This document shows positions 11,500 through 20,448 of a DNA stretch of 64,000 nt, piece by piece. Made by a program: the position numbers and the translations under genes. The first letter of the stretch is position 1; every line of letters starts with the position of its first letter. The stretch is from positions 1,384,501 through 1,448,500 of the forward strand of contig CP136571.1 of assembly GCA_035192965.1 (NCBI GenBank). The letters run 5' to 3'. The notes under the pieces are model-generated. The model saw only the letters and a list, made by a program, of their open reading frames with translations, did no database searches and was not told the DNA's origin. This stretch comes from Fuscovulum sp. GTDB lineage: Bacteria; Pseudomonadota; Alphaproteobacteria; Rhodobacterales; Rhodobacteraceae.

Positions 11500-12291
11500 A
11501 TGACCTCTGCAAGCGTGCTTCAGGCCATGGCGGGAATGCTGGCATCCGGCGGGATCGAAGTGGTGGATTGTTCCGGGGTGCTGGGGCCGGAAACGCCCCT
11601 GCTGAAACTGCCGCCAGATTTCGCCAAGGACACCCCGCCGATCAAGATTCACCGCATCAGCGAATATGACAAGGACGGGCCGTTCTGGGCGTGGAACTGG
11701 CTGGAACTGGGTGAACATTCCGGCACGCATTTCGATGCGCCGCACCACTGGATCACCGGCAAGGATTATCCGGACGGCTATACCGATACGCTGGATGTGC
11801 AGCGGCTGGTGGCTCCGGTGAACGTGCTGGATTTCAGCAAGGAATGTGCGTCGAACCCGGATTTCCTGCTGACCATCCAGCATGTGCAGGATTGGGAATC
11901 GCGCAACGGGCCGATCAATGCGGGCGAGTGGGTTGTCCTGCGGTCGGACTGGGACAAGCGCGCGCATGACGAGGCGGCCTTCCTGAACGCCGATGCCACC
12001 GGGCCGCACACGCCGGGGCCGACCGCCGAAGTGATCGAATACCTGCTGTCCAAGGGCATCGTGGGTTGGGGCAGCCAGTGCATCGGCACCGATGCGGGGC
12101 AGGCGGGCGGCATGAACCCGCCCTTCCCGGCGCATAACCTTTTGCACAAGAACAACTGTTTCGGTCTGGCCAGTCTCGCCAATCTGGACAAGCTGCCTGC
12201 CAAGGGGGCGATCCTGATCGCCGCGCCGTTGAAGATCAAGCAAGGCACGGGGTCGCCGATCCGGGCGCTGGCGCTGGTTCCCAAGGGCTGA
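11500..12291 (+). CDS. Cyclase family protein, kynurenine formamidase-like metal hydrolase
   Basis: The 263-residue protein carries the family's metal-binding signature in GEHSGTHFDAPHHW (about residues 71-84) and a downstream WGSQCIGTDAG segment. Members hydrolyse amide or lactam bonds, for example N-formylkynurenine to kynurenine (KynB) or isatin to isatinate. The ATG at 11500 has GGGAG six bases upstream; the ATG at 11494 is an alternative. It leads the rightward operon. KynB is usually shorter (about 210 residues), so a different amide substrate is quite possible. Confidence 0.85.
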   Translation: MTSASVLQAMAGMLASGGIEVVDCSGVLGPETPLLKLPPDFAKDTPPIKIHRISEYDKDGPFWAWNWLELGEHSGTHFDAPHHWITGKDYPDGYTDTLDVQRLVAPVNVLDFSKECASNPDFLLTIQHVQDWESRNGPINAGEWVVLRSDWDKRAHDEAAFLNADATGPHTPGPTAEVIEYLLSKGIVGWGSQCIGTDAGQAGGMNPPFPAHNLLHKNNCFGLASLANLDKLPAKGAILIAAPLKIKQGTGSPIRALALVPKG

Positions 12292-12294
12292 TCC

Positions 12295-13860
12295 ATGCGG
12301 CCTGATCACGTCATCATCGGAAGCGGGATCAACGCGCTTGTCGCCGGGGCCATGCTGGCCCTGAAGGGCGAGCGCGTGCTGCTCTTGGAGCGGGAGTCGG
12401 TGCCGGGCGGGTGCCTGCGGACCGAAGAGATCACGCTGCCGGGCTTCAAGCATGACGTGATGGCGGCGACATGGGTGCTGTTCATGACATCACCGGCGGG
12501 GGCCGCGCTTGGCCCCCATCTGGCGCGGCACGGGTTCGACTATTGCCATACACCGCATCCGACCGCCGTATTGCGGCCGGATGGATCGGCGCTGGTGCTT
12601 ACCACCGACCGCGCGGCGAATATTGCGGCGTTCAACGCGCGGGCGGCGGGGGATGGTGATGCCCATGGCCGCGATGTGGGCGGGGTGGAGGTAGATGCGC
12701 CCTTCCTGTTCGCGCTGCTGGGTGGGGCCTTGTGGTCTTGGCCCACGGCCAAGCTGCTGTGGGGGCAGGTGCGAAAGCGGGGCCTGCGCGGGTTGGCCGC
12801 GTGGTTCGGGCGCGCGCTGGTGCCGGCGCGGGGGTGGCTGGAGACGACCTATACCTCGCCCGATGTGCAGGCGCTTTATGCACCCTGGGTGCTGCATTGC
12901 GGGCTGACGCCGGAAAGCACCTATTCCGGCCAGATGGGCAAGGTGATTGCCTTCGCGCTGGAGGCGGCGGGCGCGCCGATCGTGAAGGGCGGGTCGGGGG
13001 CGGCGGTGGCCGCGTTCCGCGCCTTGATCGAAGAGAAGGGCGGCGAGATTCGCTGCGGCGCGGATGTGGACCGGATCATCGTGAAGGACAGTCATGTGCG
13101 CGGCGTGGCGCTGGTGGGCGGGGAAGAGATTGCCTGCCGGTCCGTGCTGGCATCTGTCGCGCCGGGGCAGTTGCAGGGGCGGCTGTTGCGGGATGTGAAC
13201 TTGCCCGAGGATCAGGTGGCGGCCAAGGTGTTCCGCCATGGGCGCGGGAATTTCCAGCTGCATTACGCGCTGGACCGGCATCCTGAATGGCTGTCGCCGG
13301 GGCTGGATGATGTGGCGCTGATCCATTTGGCGGACGGGATCGACTCGGTGTCCAAATCCGCCAATGAGGCAGAGCGGGGGATGCTGCCTGCGGTTCCCAC
13401 AATCTGCGTGGGTCAACCGCACCGGCTGGACCCGTCGCGGGTGCCAGAGGGCAAGGCGGTGCTGTGGCTGCAAATCCCCGACGCGCCAAGGGTGGTAAAG
13501 GGTGATGCAGCGGGCGCGATTGCCACCGACGGCGCGTGGTCCGAGGCGGTGAGAGAAGGCTTTGCCGACCGGATCGAGGGCATCCTGCGCCGCCACATCA
13601 AGGATTTCGATAGGGTCAAGCTGGCGCGGCGGGCCTATTCGCCCGCCGATCTGGAGGCGATGAACGTCAACCTTGTGGGGGGTGACCCTTATGGCGGGCT
13701 GTGCAGCATCGACCAGTTCTTCATCTTCCGCCCTTATGCCCATTCCACCAATGGCACGGGCCTTGTGCGCGGGTTGATCCATATCGGCGCGTCTACCCAT
13801 CCGGGCCCCGGACTTGGTGGCGGGTCGGGCTTCCTTGCGGCGAAAAGGTTGGGCGCATGA
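12295..13860 (+). CDS. FAD-dependent oxidoreductase of the phytoene desaturase-like (CrtI/PYROXD2) family, second paralogue
   Basis: The 521-residue protein has an N-terminal FAD motif (HVIIGSGINALVAGAMLALKG) followed by a GGCLRTEE segment, and the C-terminal family motif HIGASTHPGPGLGGGSGFLAAKRL. It aligns end to end with the leftward paralogue at 9792-11372. It starts 3 bp after the cyclase stop and overlaps the next start (ATGA). Two divergent paralogues of this family in one locus suggest two successive oxidations of one substrate, or a heterodimer. Both ideas are inference. Confidence 0.87.
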   Translation: MRPDHVIIGSGINALVAGAMLALKGERVLLLERESVPGGCLRTEEITLPGFKHDVMAATWVLFMTSPAGAALGPHLARHGFDYCHTPHPTAVLRPDGSALVLTTDRAANIAAFNARAAGDGDAHGRDVGGVEVDAPFLFALLGGALWSWPTAKLLWGQVRKRGLRGLAAWFGRALVPARGWLETTYTSPDVQALYAPWVLHCGLTPESTYSGQMGKVIAFALEAAGAPIVKGGSGAAVAAFRALIEEKGGEIRCGADVDRIIVKDSHVRGVALVGGEEIACRSVLASVAPGQLQGRLLRDVNLPEDQVAAKVFRHGRGNFQLHYALDRHPEWLSPGLDDVALIHLADGIDSVSKSANEAERGMLPAVPTICVGQPHRLDPSRVPEGKAVLWLQIPDAPRVVKGDAAGAIATDGAWSEAVREGFADRIEGILRRHIKDFDRVKLARRAYSPADLEAMNVNLVGGDPYGGLCSIDQFFIFRPYAHSTNGTGLVRGLIHIGASTHPGPGLGGGSGFLAAKRLGA

Positions 13861-14345
13861 CGGATCAATCGCCCCCGGAAAAGCCACCGTCATCTTTGCC
13901 CCGGCTGGGGGAGATCGGGCTGACGAATTACGCGCCCTATCTGATGAACCGCATCATGGGGCGGTACAACGCCAGTTTGCGCGATGAGATGGCGGGGCAG
14001 GGCCTGACAACGCCCAAGATGCGGGCCTTGGCGGTGCTGTCGGTGATCGAGGGGCCGCTGATCCGGGAACTGGCGGTCTATTCGGTGGTGGAGCAATCCA
14101 CCCTGTCCCGCGCGCTGGACCAGTTGGCGGCAGAGGGCCTGATCCGGCGCGAGGCGGATGCCAGCGACAGCCGCGCGACGCGTATTTTCATCACAGAAGG
14201 TGGGCGCACGGCGTTCGAGGCGCTTTGGCCCCGGATGGCCGAGGCACATGCCCGCATGTTCCGCGGTATTCCCGATGATGAGCGGCGGGCATTTGTGGGC
14301 ACGTTGCAGAAGATGCTGACCAATATCCGCAAGCACGAGATCTGA
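13857..14345 (+). CDS. MarR-family transcriptional regulator
   Basis: The 162-residue protein contains a winged helix-turn-helix with IRELAVYSVVEQSTLSRALD and the wing segment EGLIRREADASDSRATRIF, typical of MarR. Its ATG overlaps the upstream oxidoreductase stop. It probably responds to the pathway substrate or a CoA/acid intermediate and controls the divergent operons around 11.4 kb. This assignment rests on gene position, not on a demonstrated site. Confidence 0.9.
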   Translation: MTDQSPPEKPPSSLPRLGEIGLTNYAPYLMNRIMGRYNASLRDEMAGQGLTTPKMRALAVLSVIEGPLIRELAVYSVVEQSTLSRALDQLAAEGLIRREADASDSRATRIFITEGGRTAFEALWPRMAEAHARMFRGIPDDERRAFVGTLQKMLTNIRKHEI

Positions 14346-14346
14346 C

Positions 14347-16494
14347 ATGGCTGAACGGTCCTTCAAGGCGGAAGTGGAACATCTGCGGCTGGGCGAGGGG
14401 GAAACCTTCACCGGCGAGGGGATTCTGGCCATCACCAAGGCGCTGTTGGAAAACGGGGTGGGCTATGTCGGCGGCTATCAGGGTGCGCCGATTTCGCATC
14501 TGATGGACGTCTTGGCCGATGCCGAAGAATTGCTGGGCGAGTTGGGCATCCGGTTCGAGGCCAATGCCAATGAGGCGGCGGCGGCGGCGATGCTGGCGGC
14601 ATCTGTGCATTACCCGATCCGGGGGGCGGTGACGTTCAAAGGATCGGTCGGGGTGAACGTGGCCTCTGACGCGCTGGCGAACCTGTCATCATCGGGGGTG
14701 AACGGCGGCGCGCTGGTCATCGTGGGCGAGGATTATGGCGAGGGTTCCTCGATCATGCAGGAACGCAGCCATGCCTTTGCGATGAAATCGCAATTCTGGC
14801 TGCTGGACCCGCGCCCGAACCTCCCTTGCATCACCAAGGCGGTGAAGGACGGGTTTGAACTGTCCGAGGCATCGAATACGCCCGTCATGCTGATGGTGCG
14901 GATACGGTCCTGCCATGTGACCGGGTCTTTCCAGACGCGCGACAACCAGCGCCCGACGCTGAGCGTGAAGGATGCGCTGTCGAACCCGCAATCCGATTTT
15001 GCCCGTGTCGTGCTGCCGCCCATGTCCTTTGCCCATGAGCAGGACAAGATCAAAAATCGCTGGCCCAATGCAGAACGGTTCATCCGCGAGCGCGCGTTGA
15101 ATGAGGTGTTCGGTCCCAGCACCGCCCCGGTGGGGCTGGTGTTGCAAGGCGGCATGTATAACGGCGTCATCCGCGCCTTGCAGCGGTTGGGTCTGGCGGA
15201 CCTGCACGGCAATACCGAGGTGCCGCTTTATGTGCTGAACGTGACCTATCCCCTGCTGGCAGGCGAATTTCTGCAGTTCTGCGAGGGCAAGGATCAGGTG
15301 CTGGTGATCGAGGAAGGCCAGCCGGAATTCATCGAACAACAGTTAACGACCTATCTTTATCGCGCGGGATCGTCGGTAAAGCTGCGCGGCAAGGGCATCC
15401 TGCCGATGGCGGGGGAATATACGGGCCAAGTGCTGCTGGACGGGATCACGGCCTTTCTCAAGGAGGCCGCGCCCCAGATGCTGCCCGCGCTGGTGCGCGC
15501 CCCGAATGAGGACAAGCCGCAGATCCCCGATCTGACGAAAACCGTGCCGATCCGCCCGCCGGGATTCTGCACCGGTTGCCCGGAACGGCCGATCTTTGCC
15601 GCGATGAAGCTGGTGCAGAAGGAAACCGGCAAGTTGCAGATCAGCGCCGATATCGGCTGCCATCTGTTTGCCGCGCTGCCGCCGTTCGAGATTGGCGGCG
15701 CGACCATGGGCTATGGCCTTGGCCCCGCCGCGAATGCCGCCTTTGATGGCGGGGGGGAGCGGCGGCCTGTGGCGATCATCGGGGATGGGGGCTTCTGGCA
15801 TAACGGGCTGTCGTCCAGTTTCACCAACATGGCCTTCAACAAATCCGACGGCGTGGCGGTGATCGTGGACAATTACTATTCCGCCGCCACCGGCGGGCAG
15901 GACATCATGTCGTCGCGCGCCGACAACCCGACCAAGGCCACCAAGCACCCGATCACCAAGGCGCTGAAGGGCATCGGGATCGACTGGGTCCGTCAGGTGG
16001 ACCGCACCTATGATGTGGGCCATATGCGCGACGTGCTGCGCGAGGCGCTGACGACAGATGCGCCGGGGCCGAAGGTCATTGTCGCCTCCAGCGAATGCAT
16101 GCTGAACAAGCAGCGCCGGGAAAAACCGCTTGCGGCCAAGGCGATCAAGGAAGGCCGCCGGGTGGAGGCGCCGCGTTTTGGCGTGGATGAGGATGTCTGC
16201 ACGGGCGATCATGCCTGTATCCGCCTGTCGGGCTGCCCGTCATTGTCCGTCAAGAAGCTGGACGATCCGCTGCGCGACGATCCGGTGGCCAGCATCGACC
16301 AAAGCTGTGTGGGCTGCGGGAACTGTGGTGAGGTGGCGGATGCCGCTGTCCTTTGCCCCTCCTTCTACCGCGCGGATGTGATCCATAACCCGTCGAAATG
16401 GGAAACACGGCTGGCGGCTTTCCGCACGCGCGTGATCGGCTGGTTGCAGGCCCGCCGCGCCGCGCGGCGGCTGGATTTCGGGGGGGCGGCATGA
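14347..16494 (+). CDS. Indolepyruvate:ferredoxin oxidoreductase-like alpha subunit (TPP enzyme with ferredoxin domain)
   Basis: The 715-residue subunit has an N-terminal pyruvate-ferredoxin-oxidoreductase alpha-like domain, a central TPP-binding domain (IGDGGFWHNGL and DNYYSAATGGQD), and a C-terminal bis-[4Fe-4S] region. Cys618 begins the first cluster and CVGCGNC (from Cys654) the second. The family oxidatively decarboxylates aryl-pyruvates or related 2-oxoacids to acyl-CoA with ferredoxin. It overlaps the beta gene by 4 bp. It belongs to the aerobic proteobacterial branch of IOR-like enzymes, whose substrates are poorly known. Confidence 0.92.
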   Translation: MAERSFKAEVEHLRLGEGETFTGEGILAITKALLENGVGYVGGYQGAPISHLMDVLADAEELLGELGIRFEANANEAAAAAMLAASVHYPIRGAVTFKGSVGVNVASDALANLSSSGVNGGALVIVGEDYGEGSSIMQERSHAFAMKSQFWLLDPRPNLPCITKAVKDGFELSEASNTPVMLMVRIRSCHVTGSFQTRDNQRPTLSVKDALSNPQSDFARVVLPPMSFAHEQDKIKNRWPNAERFIRERALNEVFGPSTAPVGLVLQGGMYNGVIRALQRLGLADLHGNTEVPLYVLNVTYPLLAGEFLQFCEGKDQVLVIEEGQPEFIEQQLTTYLYRAGSSVKLRGKGILPMAGEYTGQVLLDGITAFLKEAAPQMLPALVRAPNEDKPQIPDLTKTVPIRPPGFCTGCPERPIFAAMKLVQKETGKLQISADIGCHLFAALPPFEIGGATMGYGLGPAANAAFDGGGERRPVAIIGDGGFWHNGLSSSFTNMAFNKSDGVAVIVDNYYSAATGGQDIMSSRADNPTKATKHPITKALKGIGIDWVRQVDRTYDVGHMRDVLREALTTDAPGPKVIVASSECMLNKQRREKPLAAKAIKEGRRVEAPRFGVDEDVCTGDHACIRLSGCPSLSVKKLDDPLRDDPVASIDQSCVGCGNCGEVADAAVLCPSFYRADVIHNPSKWETRLAAFRTRVIGWLQARRAARRLDFGGAA

Positions 16495-18053
16495 CGGTGC
16501 ATGACATGGTGTCGGGTGCCTTGCCCGCCAAATCCGCCGATCCGCGCCTGTCGGGGATCATCAAGCTGGCGATCCTGGCCGTGGGTGGGCAGGGCGGTGG
16601 GGTTCTGACCACCTGGATCGAAGATCTGGCGCGGTCCAACGGCTATGCCGCGCAGGCCACATCCGTGGCGGGGGTGGCGCAACGGACCGGGGCCACGGTC
16701 TATTACATCGAGATGGCCCCGCATCGGGCGGGTGATCCGATGCCGGTCTTTTCGCTGATGCCGGCGGCGGGCGATGTGGACATCATGATTGCCGCGGAAA
16801 TGATGGAGGCCGGGCGGTCGATCATCCGGGGGTTCGTGACGCCGGACCGGACGACGCTGATCGCCAGCACCCACCGCGCGCTGGCGGTGTCGGAAAAGAT
16901 GGTGCCGGGGGATGGTATCGCGGCATCGGATGAGGTGATGGCAGCGGCAGAGATCGCGGCGCAGCGCTTCATCGCGGCGGATTTCGACGCGCTGGCGATT
17001 GCGAACGGGTCGGTGATTTCCGCCTCGCTTTTCGGGGCGCTGGCGGGGTCGGGGGCGCTGCCCTTTGACCGCGCGGCGTTCGAGGCGGCGATCCGTGCCA
17101 GCGGCAAGGGAGTGGAGGGGTCGCTGCGCGCTTTTGGCGCGGCGCTGGTCGTGGCGGCAAACCCGGTGGCCGAGGTGGCCGCGCCAAAGCCCAAGGCGGT
17201 AGCGGCACAGGTGACAGGCCCCGCCCGGCTGACGGCAGCCTGGGACACACTTGCCGCCCGCGTCGCGGCCCTGCCCACGCCGGTGGCCGAGATGGCCCTT
17301 CCAGGCCTGCGCAAGGTGGTGGATTTTCAGGACATCGCCTATGGGGGAGAATACCTGGACCGGCTTGCCACAGTTCTGGCGCAGGACAGCGCGGCGCAGG
17401 GCTGGGCCCTGTCGCGCGAGGCGGCGAAGTACATCGCCAACGCCATGGCCTATGACGACATCATCCGCGTGGCCGATCTGAAAACCCGCGGCCGCCGCTT
17501 TGACCGTATCCGCAAGGAGATGCGGGTGAAGGAGGCAAACCTTCTGCACCTGACCGAATTCTTTCACCCCCGGGCTGAGGAAATCGTCGGGCTGTTCCCG
17601 GCGCGTCTGGGTGCGAAGGTGGAGGCCGATCCGAAATGGATGGCGCGGCTGGATCGGTGGTTTAACAAGGGCCGCCGCCTGCGGACCGACAGCCTGCGCG
17701 CCTTTCTGACGTTGCATATCGTGGGGGGCTTGCGCGGATGGCGTCGCCGCACGCTGCGCCACGCGCAGGAACAGGCGCATATGGCGCGCTGGCTGCAAAC
17801 GGCCCTGGCCGAGACGACGCGCAATTACGATCTGGCGGTGGAACTCATCCGCTGTCGCCGCCTGATCAAGGGCTATTCCGATACGCATGCGCGCGGGCAA
17901 TCCAAGTTTGACCGCGTCCTTGCCGCCACCGGGCAGATCGCCGCGCGCCCGGATGCCGCCGACTGGTGCCGCCGGTTGCGGGAGGCTGCGCTGAAGGATG
18001 AAGAGGGCAAGGCGTTGGACGGGGCTGTGGCCACGATCCGCAGTTTCGCCTGA
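16491..18053 (+). CDS. Indolepyruvate oxidoreductase beta-family subunit with long C-terminal extension
   Basis: The first 200 residues or so form the gamma-type oxidoreductase domain (LAILAVGGQGGGVLTTW, SVAGVAQRTGATVYYIEM). The remaining 300 residues are an extra helical domain of the kind found in proteobacterial IOR beta proteins, giving 520 residues against about 200 in archaeal IorB. The ATG at 16491 overlaps the alpha stop. It should form a complex with the alpha subunit and close the acyl-CoA-forming reaction of the operon. Confidence 0.9.
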   Translation: MTVHDMVSGALPAKSADPRLSGIIKLAILAVGGQGGGVLTTWIEDLARSNGYAAQATSVAGVAQRTGATVYYIEMAPHRAGDPMPVFSLMPAAGDVDIMIAAEMMEAGRSIIRGFVTPDRTTLIASTHRALAVSEKMVPGDGIAASDEVMAAAEIAAQRFIAADFDALAIANGSVISASLFGALAGSGALPFDRAAFEAAIRASGKGVEGSLRAFGAALVVAANPVAEVAAPKPKAVAAQVTGPARLTAAWDTLAARVAALPTPVAEMALPGLRKVVDFQDIAYGGEYLDRLATVLAQDSAAQGWALSREAAKYIANAMAYDDIIRVADLKTRGRRFDRIRKEMRVKEANLLHLTEFFHPRAEEIVGLFPARLGAKVEADPKWMARLDRWFNKGRRLRTDSLRAFLTLHIVGGLRGWRRRTLRHAQEQAHMARWLQTALAETTRNYDLAVELIRCRRLIKGYSDTHARGQSKFDRVLAATGQIAARPDAADWCRRLREAALKDEEGKALDGAVATIRSFA

Positions 18054-18075
18054 CACCTAGATCTTTTCTAGCCGC

Positions 18076-18170
18076 TTCATCTTGGCCCAAATACCCAATC
18101 TGCCCGCACCGCTGCGCAAGGTTTGGGCAAAAGGAAAATGGGGGGTCAAGGGGGGCGGTTGCCCCCCCTT
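18076..18170. terminator. Composite intergenic repeat and G/C hairpin, copy 2, between convergent genes
   Basis: TTCATCTTGGCCCAAATAC (from 18076) is followed about 70 bases on by GGGGGG-CGGTTG-CCCCCCC ending in TT (18150-18170). Placement between the IOR beta gene and the convergent flavin reductase gene suggests termination of one or both transcripts. The same pair of elements occurs at 8106-8200. Confidence 0.6.
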
Positions 18171-18176
18171 GCTGCC

Positions 18177-18668
18177 TTAAGCCTCTAGCGCGCGATAGGC
18201 GCCGTTCCAATACATCAACGCCCCGGCGTTCGGGGTGGTGCGGATCGCCCGAACGCGGCCGATCAGGATGGAATGGGTGGCGCGGTCGATCATTTCCTCC
18301 AGCGTGCAGTCAAAGGCGGCCGGTGCGCCTTTCAGGAGTTGCGCCCCGGTGACGGCGGTTTCCCATTCCGCCCCTTCATAGCGCGCGGCCCCACGCACCC
18401 CGGCAAAGCCGGAGAAACGTTCCGCCACCGGCTGATGCGCCGCGCCCAGCGAGTTCCAGCCGAAATGGCCGTAGCGCGCGAACAAGGGGTGGCTGGAGGC
18501 CGAGCGGTTCACGCAGGCCAGCAGCAAGGGCGGTTCGGCCGAAAGCGAGATGGCCGAGGTGACGACCAACCCCGTCGCCTCTTCGCCCTCGCCCACGGTG
18601 ATCACGCTGCAATTGCCCACAAAGGCGCGCATCGCATCGCGAAACGCTTTGGCGTCCGGTTCGGCCAT
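18177..18668 (-). CDS. Flavin reductase family protein (monooxygenase reductase component)
   Basis: The 163-residue protein matches the flavin reductase-like split-barrel family (VGNCSVITVGEG near the N-terminus, LLLACVNRSASSHPLF in the middle, SILIGRVRAI near the C-terminus). Such enzymes supply reduced FMN to a partner oxygenase. The start has AGGAGA upstream. It lies 11 bp downstream of the luciferase-family oxygenase, which is its obvious partner. Confidence 0.9.
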   Translation of the reverse strand: MAEPDAKAFRDAMRAFVGNCSVITVGEGEEATGLVVTSAISLSAEPPLLLACVNRSASSHPLFARYGHFGWNSLGAAHQPVAERFSGFAGVRGAARYEGAEWETAVTGAQLLKGAPAAFDCTLEEMIDRATHSILIGRVRAIRTTPNAGALMYWNGAYRALEA

Positions 18669-18679
18669 CTGCCGTTCTC

Positions 18680-19771
18680 CTATCTGATCCCTGCCGCCTC
18701 CAGCCGGGGCAGCACATGGTCACGGAAATAGGGGAACTCTTCGACATAATCGACAAAGGAAAGCGTGGTTCCTGCAAATCCTGTCGCATGCAGCTTCACG
18801 ATTCCGTCGGCCACCTGTTCGGGCGTGCCGATCAAGGGGAAACCGCCATGCCCCAGCGCAAAAAGATGCTTGATCTGGGCCAGCAGATCGTGGGGAAAGC
18901 TGTGGGCATGGGCGAATTGCAGGCGCACCAGATTGTCGACGGCATCGGTATCGGCATTCTGCACGGCGGTGTAATCGGCATAGGCCTTTGCTTCATCCTC
19001 GGTCGGGCGGCAGATGACATGGCTGAAGGTCAGCACGTTCACATCGCGCCCCTTGGCCTTGGCCTGCGCCTTCAGTTCCGCGATTTCCACCTTTGAGCGT
19101 TCAAGGTCGATGGCGGGGGTGAACAGGAAGTTGGCATTGTCGGTGGCAAATTCGCGGCCTTGCGGGCTGCCTGCCGCGTTGATGATGGGGACCGTGCCGC
19201 GCATCGGTTTCGGGTCGCCCTTCACCTTGGCGGCTTTGAAGTACTTGCCGTCCCAGTCGAAATGATCGTCCGATGTCCACAGCTTGCGGATCAGGTCGAA
19301 CCATTCCTGCGCATAGCTGTAACGGGTTTCATGGTCATCGGGCAGGGTCAGACCCAGCGCCTCATATTCCGGCTTGTTCCATCCCGCGACGATGTTCAGC
19401 CCCGCGCGGCCGTGGCCGATCTGGTCGATCGTGGCCATCTGCTTGGCCACCACGACGGGGTGGTTGGCGGCAGTGTGGATGGTGGCGAAGACGGCGATGT
19501 TCTTTGTGGCGGCCAGCAGGCCCGCGGCCCAGGTCATGGTTTCCAGCACGCCGCCGTGGAAATCCGTCTCGCCGCCGTAGCCGATCCAGCGGGCAATCGG
19601 CAGCATGAAATCGATCCCTGCCTCATCCAGCATTTTCGCCAGTTTCAGGTTGTTGTCCCAGCTGTTGTTCCAGCGTTCGGGCGCCTTGGTGGGCGTCATG
19701 CCCGAGGAGCAGTTGGTGGAAAAAGTGCCAAGGCGAAAACGATCGCCCGAGAGCATCGGGTGTTGGGTCAT
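18680..19771 (-). CDS. Luciferase-like (LLM) flavin-dependent monooxygenase, RutA-like
   Basis: The 363-residue protein shows the group signature segments FATIHTAANHPVVVAKQMAT, GRAGLNIVAGWNKPEYEALG and INAAGSPQGREFA, with the same layout as pyrimidine monooxygenase RutA and related FMNH2-dependent oxygenases. Family members add oxygen to ring C-N, C-S or amide bonds. No rutBCD genes are present, so uracil breakdown is not supported. It is probably cotranscribed with the flavin reductase. The 116-bp AT-rich divergent spacer upstream should hold the promoter. Confidence 0.87.
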   Translation of the reverse strand: MTQHPMLSGDRFRLGTFSTNCSSGMTPTKAPERWNNSWDNNLKLAKMLDEAGIDFMLPIARWIGYGGETDFHGGVLETMTWAAGLLAATKNIAVFATIHTAANHPVVVAKQMATIDQIGHGRAGLNIVAGWNKPEYEALGLTLPDDHETRYSYAQEWFDLIRKLWTSDDHFDWDGKYFKAAKVKGDPKPMRGTVPIINAAGSPQGREFATDNANFLFTPAIDLERSKVEIAELKAQAKAKGRDVNVLTFSHVICRPTEDEAKAYADYTAVQNADTDAVDNLVRLQFAHAHSFPHDLLAQIKHLFALGHGGFPLIGTPEQVADGIVKLHATGFAGTTLSFVDYVEEFPYFRDHVLPRLEAAGIR

Positions 19772-19887
19772 TGTCAGCCGTCCCTGTTGGAGTTTTAAAA
19801 GTATTTTATGTTTGAAAGTCTATCGTAAATTCCATTTGCGTCAACGGGCGCGTGCGGCCAGAGTCACGCTGGAAAAGGGCGGGGTTC
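19772..19887. promoter_or_regulatory. AT-rich divergent promoter, LLM oxygenase / MarR-like regulator
   Basis: The stretch 19794-19842 is strikingly AT-rich (TTTTAAAAGTATTTTATG and nearby) in a GC-rich locus and lies between divergent starts. It is the likely site for both promoters and for binding by the adjacent regulator. I see no perfect palindrome. Confidence 0.45.
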
Positions 19888-20442
19888 ATGGCAGACAAAA
19901 TCATTCCAGTTCAAAATGATGCACGGGTGCGGGGGCTGGATTGGCACTGGCATCTGGCGCAAAGCGCGGTCGAGGTGGACACGACCGAGCTGGAATTCGC
20001 CCTGATGCGCACGTTTGAGGGATTCGGGCGGTGGCAATCGGAATGTCTGGCGTCGGTCTGCGATCTGGCGGCGACGGGGCCGGAGAACGCGCTGTTGCAC
20101 ATCATCCGAATGAACGACCGCCCCAAGACGATCAAGGATCTGGCGCGGCTGACGAACCGGGATGATGTGCCCAACATCCAGTATTCGCTGCGCAAGCTGA
20201 TCGGGGCGGGGCTGGTGCTGCGCAAGGGGGCGGGGCGGTCGGGTGTGACCTATGAGGTGACCGAAGAAGGCCTGCGCGTGACCGAGGATTATGGCGCATT
20301 GCGGCGGCGGCTGTTGTTGCAGGCGGTGGCCAATGTGCCGGGATTCAGCGAACGTCTGGCCGAGGCCACGCGCACACTGAACCTGCTGTCCGGGATTTAC
20401 GAGGAAATCTCGCGCGTTGCCGCCACGCACCGCCGGCCGTGA
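19888..20442 (+). CDS. MarR-like winged-helix transcriptional regulator
   Basis: The 184-residue protein has a winged-helix region with TIKDLARLTNRDDVPNIQYSLRKLIGAGLV and a basic wing (RKGAGRSGVTYEVTEEG). It is longer at the N-terminus than standard MarR proteins and is of the type annotated as a predicted winged-helix regulator. Its position divergent from the LLM oxygenase suggests local control. It converges closely on the flavin monooxygenase gene. Confidence 0.8.
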   Translation: MADKIIPVQNDARVRGLDWHWHLAQSAVEVDTTELEFALMRTFEGFGRWQSECLASVCDLAATGPENALLHIIRMNDRPKTIKDLARLTNRDDVPNIQYSLRKLIGAGLVLRKGAGRSGVTYEVTEEGLRVTEDYGALRRRLLLQAVANVPGFSERLAEATRTLNLLSGIYEEISRVAATHRRP

Positions 20443-20448
20443 CGCAGC

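Noticed and set aside
9792..13860. Carotenoid biosynthesis suggested by two phytoene-desaturase-like genes
   Set aside because: No crtB, crtE or other carotenoid gene is near, and the neighbours are a transporter, amide hydrolase and oxoacid oxidoreductase; the family includes many non-carotenoid oxidases.
16365..18056. Long antisense frame opposite the IOR beta gene, with similar ones opposite glutamate dehydrogenase (52052-53602) and the flavin monooxygenase (20491-21735)
   Set aside because: Arg/His/Gly-rich products without signature or ribosome site, fully inside well-supported genes.
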